Shown here: one piece after another, positions 5,647 through 6,043 of the stretch
How positions within the stretch are numbered: the stretch's first letter is position 1
How the letters are laid out: every line of letters begins with the position of its first letter
NCBI GenBank assembly: GCA_946482345.1
Contig: CAMLRJ010000229.1
Location: 1-6,043 of the forward strand
DNA from: an uncultured Cellvibrio sp.
GTDB taxonomy: Bacteria > Pseudomonadota > Gammaproteobacteria > Pseudomonadales > Cellvibrionaceae
DNA: 6,043 nt
Reading direction: 5' to 3'
The notes under the pieces: generated by a model
Told to the model about the DNA's origin: nothing
The model's database searches: none
What the model saw: only the letters and a program-made list of their open reading frames with translations
Made by a program: the position numbers and the translations under genes

Positions 5647-6043
5647 GAAAACATCACCTTTATTGATTCGCAGCATTTTATTGTTAGCTATTCCCGTTGC
5701 ATTGCAAATGTTGATGCAGTCCATGTTGGGTATGGCTGATGTACTCATGGTAGGGCATTTAGGTACTGCTGCAGTTGCTGCTGTTGGTTTGGCGGCAAAG
5801 ATTCATTTTTTAATGTTGGTATTAATGAGTGGTTTGGCAACAGGCGCCAGTGTATTGATTGCACAATATTTTGGCGCAAAAGACACACAGAGCTGCCAGA
5901 AAATTTTTGCAGTGACTATGTTGGTGAGTACGCTAACCATTTTTCCGTTTTTTATCGCCTTTGGATTTTTTTCTTCTCACTGGGTAAATTGGATTAATCC
6001 TGACAAAGAAGTGGTGCGTTTGGCCGCAACTTATTTAATCATT
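5645..6043 (+). CDS. MATE-family multidrug/sodium antiporter, N-terminal part, cut by window end
   Basis: The frame is open from TTG at 5645 to the last base, 133 codons. It begins MKTSPLLIRSILLLAIPVAL and continues QMLMQSMLGMADVLMVGHLG. The motif around P17 and the MADVLMVGHLGTAAVAAVGLA segment are characteristic of MATE exporters, which use a Na+ or H+ gradient to expel cationic drugs and metabolites across the inner membrane. Hydrophobic helices are seen at about residues 6-30, 45-70 and 85-110. The start is TTG: the only in-frame codons between it and the TGA stop at 5624-5626 are non-start codons, and CGGAG at 5635-5639 is 5 bases upstream. ATG codons at residue 22 and later fall inside the first conserved helix and would truncate it. 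The gene has its own candidate promoter at 5470-5498 and is probably separate from pbpC. Confidence 0.88.
   Translation, partial: MKTSPLLIRSILLLAIPVALQMLMQSMLGMADVLMVGHLGTAAVAAVGLAAKIHFLMLVLMSGLATGASVLIAQYFGAKDTQSCQKIFAVTMLVSTLTIFPFFIAFGFFSSHWVNWINPDKEVVRLAATYLII

Noticed and set aside
5533..5748. Opposed short open frames across the REP-like hairpin and the MATE start (5533-5748 minus, 5548-5739 plus).
   Set aside because: They run through a palindrome and overlap the clear MATE frame. Neither has a ribosome-binding site or family resemblance.

Overview
The window looks like chromosomal DNA of a fairly AT-rich gammaproteobacterium. The evidence is the hemX-hemY order (the tail of the hemCDXY cluster typical of that class), a PBP1C-type murein synthase and a MATE exporter. 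A Cellvibrio-like relative is a guess from general style only; nothing here fixes the genus.

Layout, all genes on the + strand: the last 41 codons of a probable hemX (1-126); hemY (126-1334), overlapping it by one base; a two-gene cassette (1388-2572 and 2575-2925) that looks like a polymorphic toxin with its immunity protein; a second, detached copy of the hemY 3' end (about 2922-2989); pbpC (2994-5435) with a GTG start; a 209-base intergenic stretch holding a candidate promoter and a REP-like hairpin; and the 5' part of a MATE-family efflux gene with a TTG start (5645 to the window end).

The main finding is that the toxin/immunity pair sits between two copies of the last ~61 bases of hemY (1276-1336 and 2929-2989). 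They match at 57 of 61 positions, with 37 consecutive identical bases. All four differences are synonymous in the hemY frame. The downstream copy lies 6 bases before the pbpC start, as expected if hemY and pbpC were once directly adjacent. The simplest reading is that a ~1.65 kb DNA unit carrying its own hemY 3' end from a related genome recombined into the hemY tail. HemY stayed intact, the host's old tail was left as a remnant, and a weapon/immunity module was placed inside a housekeeping transcription unit. No integrase or transposase is present.

A second oddity is a C/G-rich palindromic repeat inside pbpC (4455-4522). It is translated in frame as about 23 extra residues between the SxN and KTG motifs of the transpeptidase domain. 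HemX/HemY (inner membrane, haem pathway), PBP1C (periplasmic murein synthesis) and the MATE transporter (inner membrane export) are otherwise ordinary chromosomal genes with no obvious shared task. No RNA genes, CRISPR arrays or insertion sequences were seen, and no gene-free stretch exceeds 300 bases.
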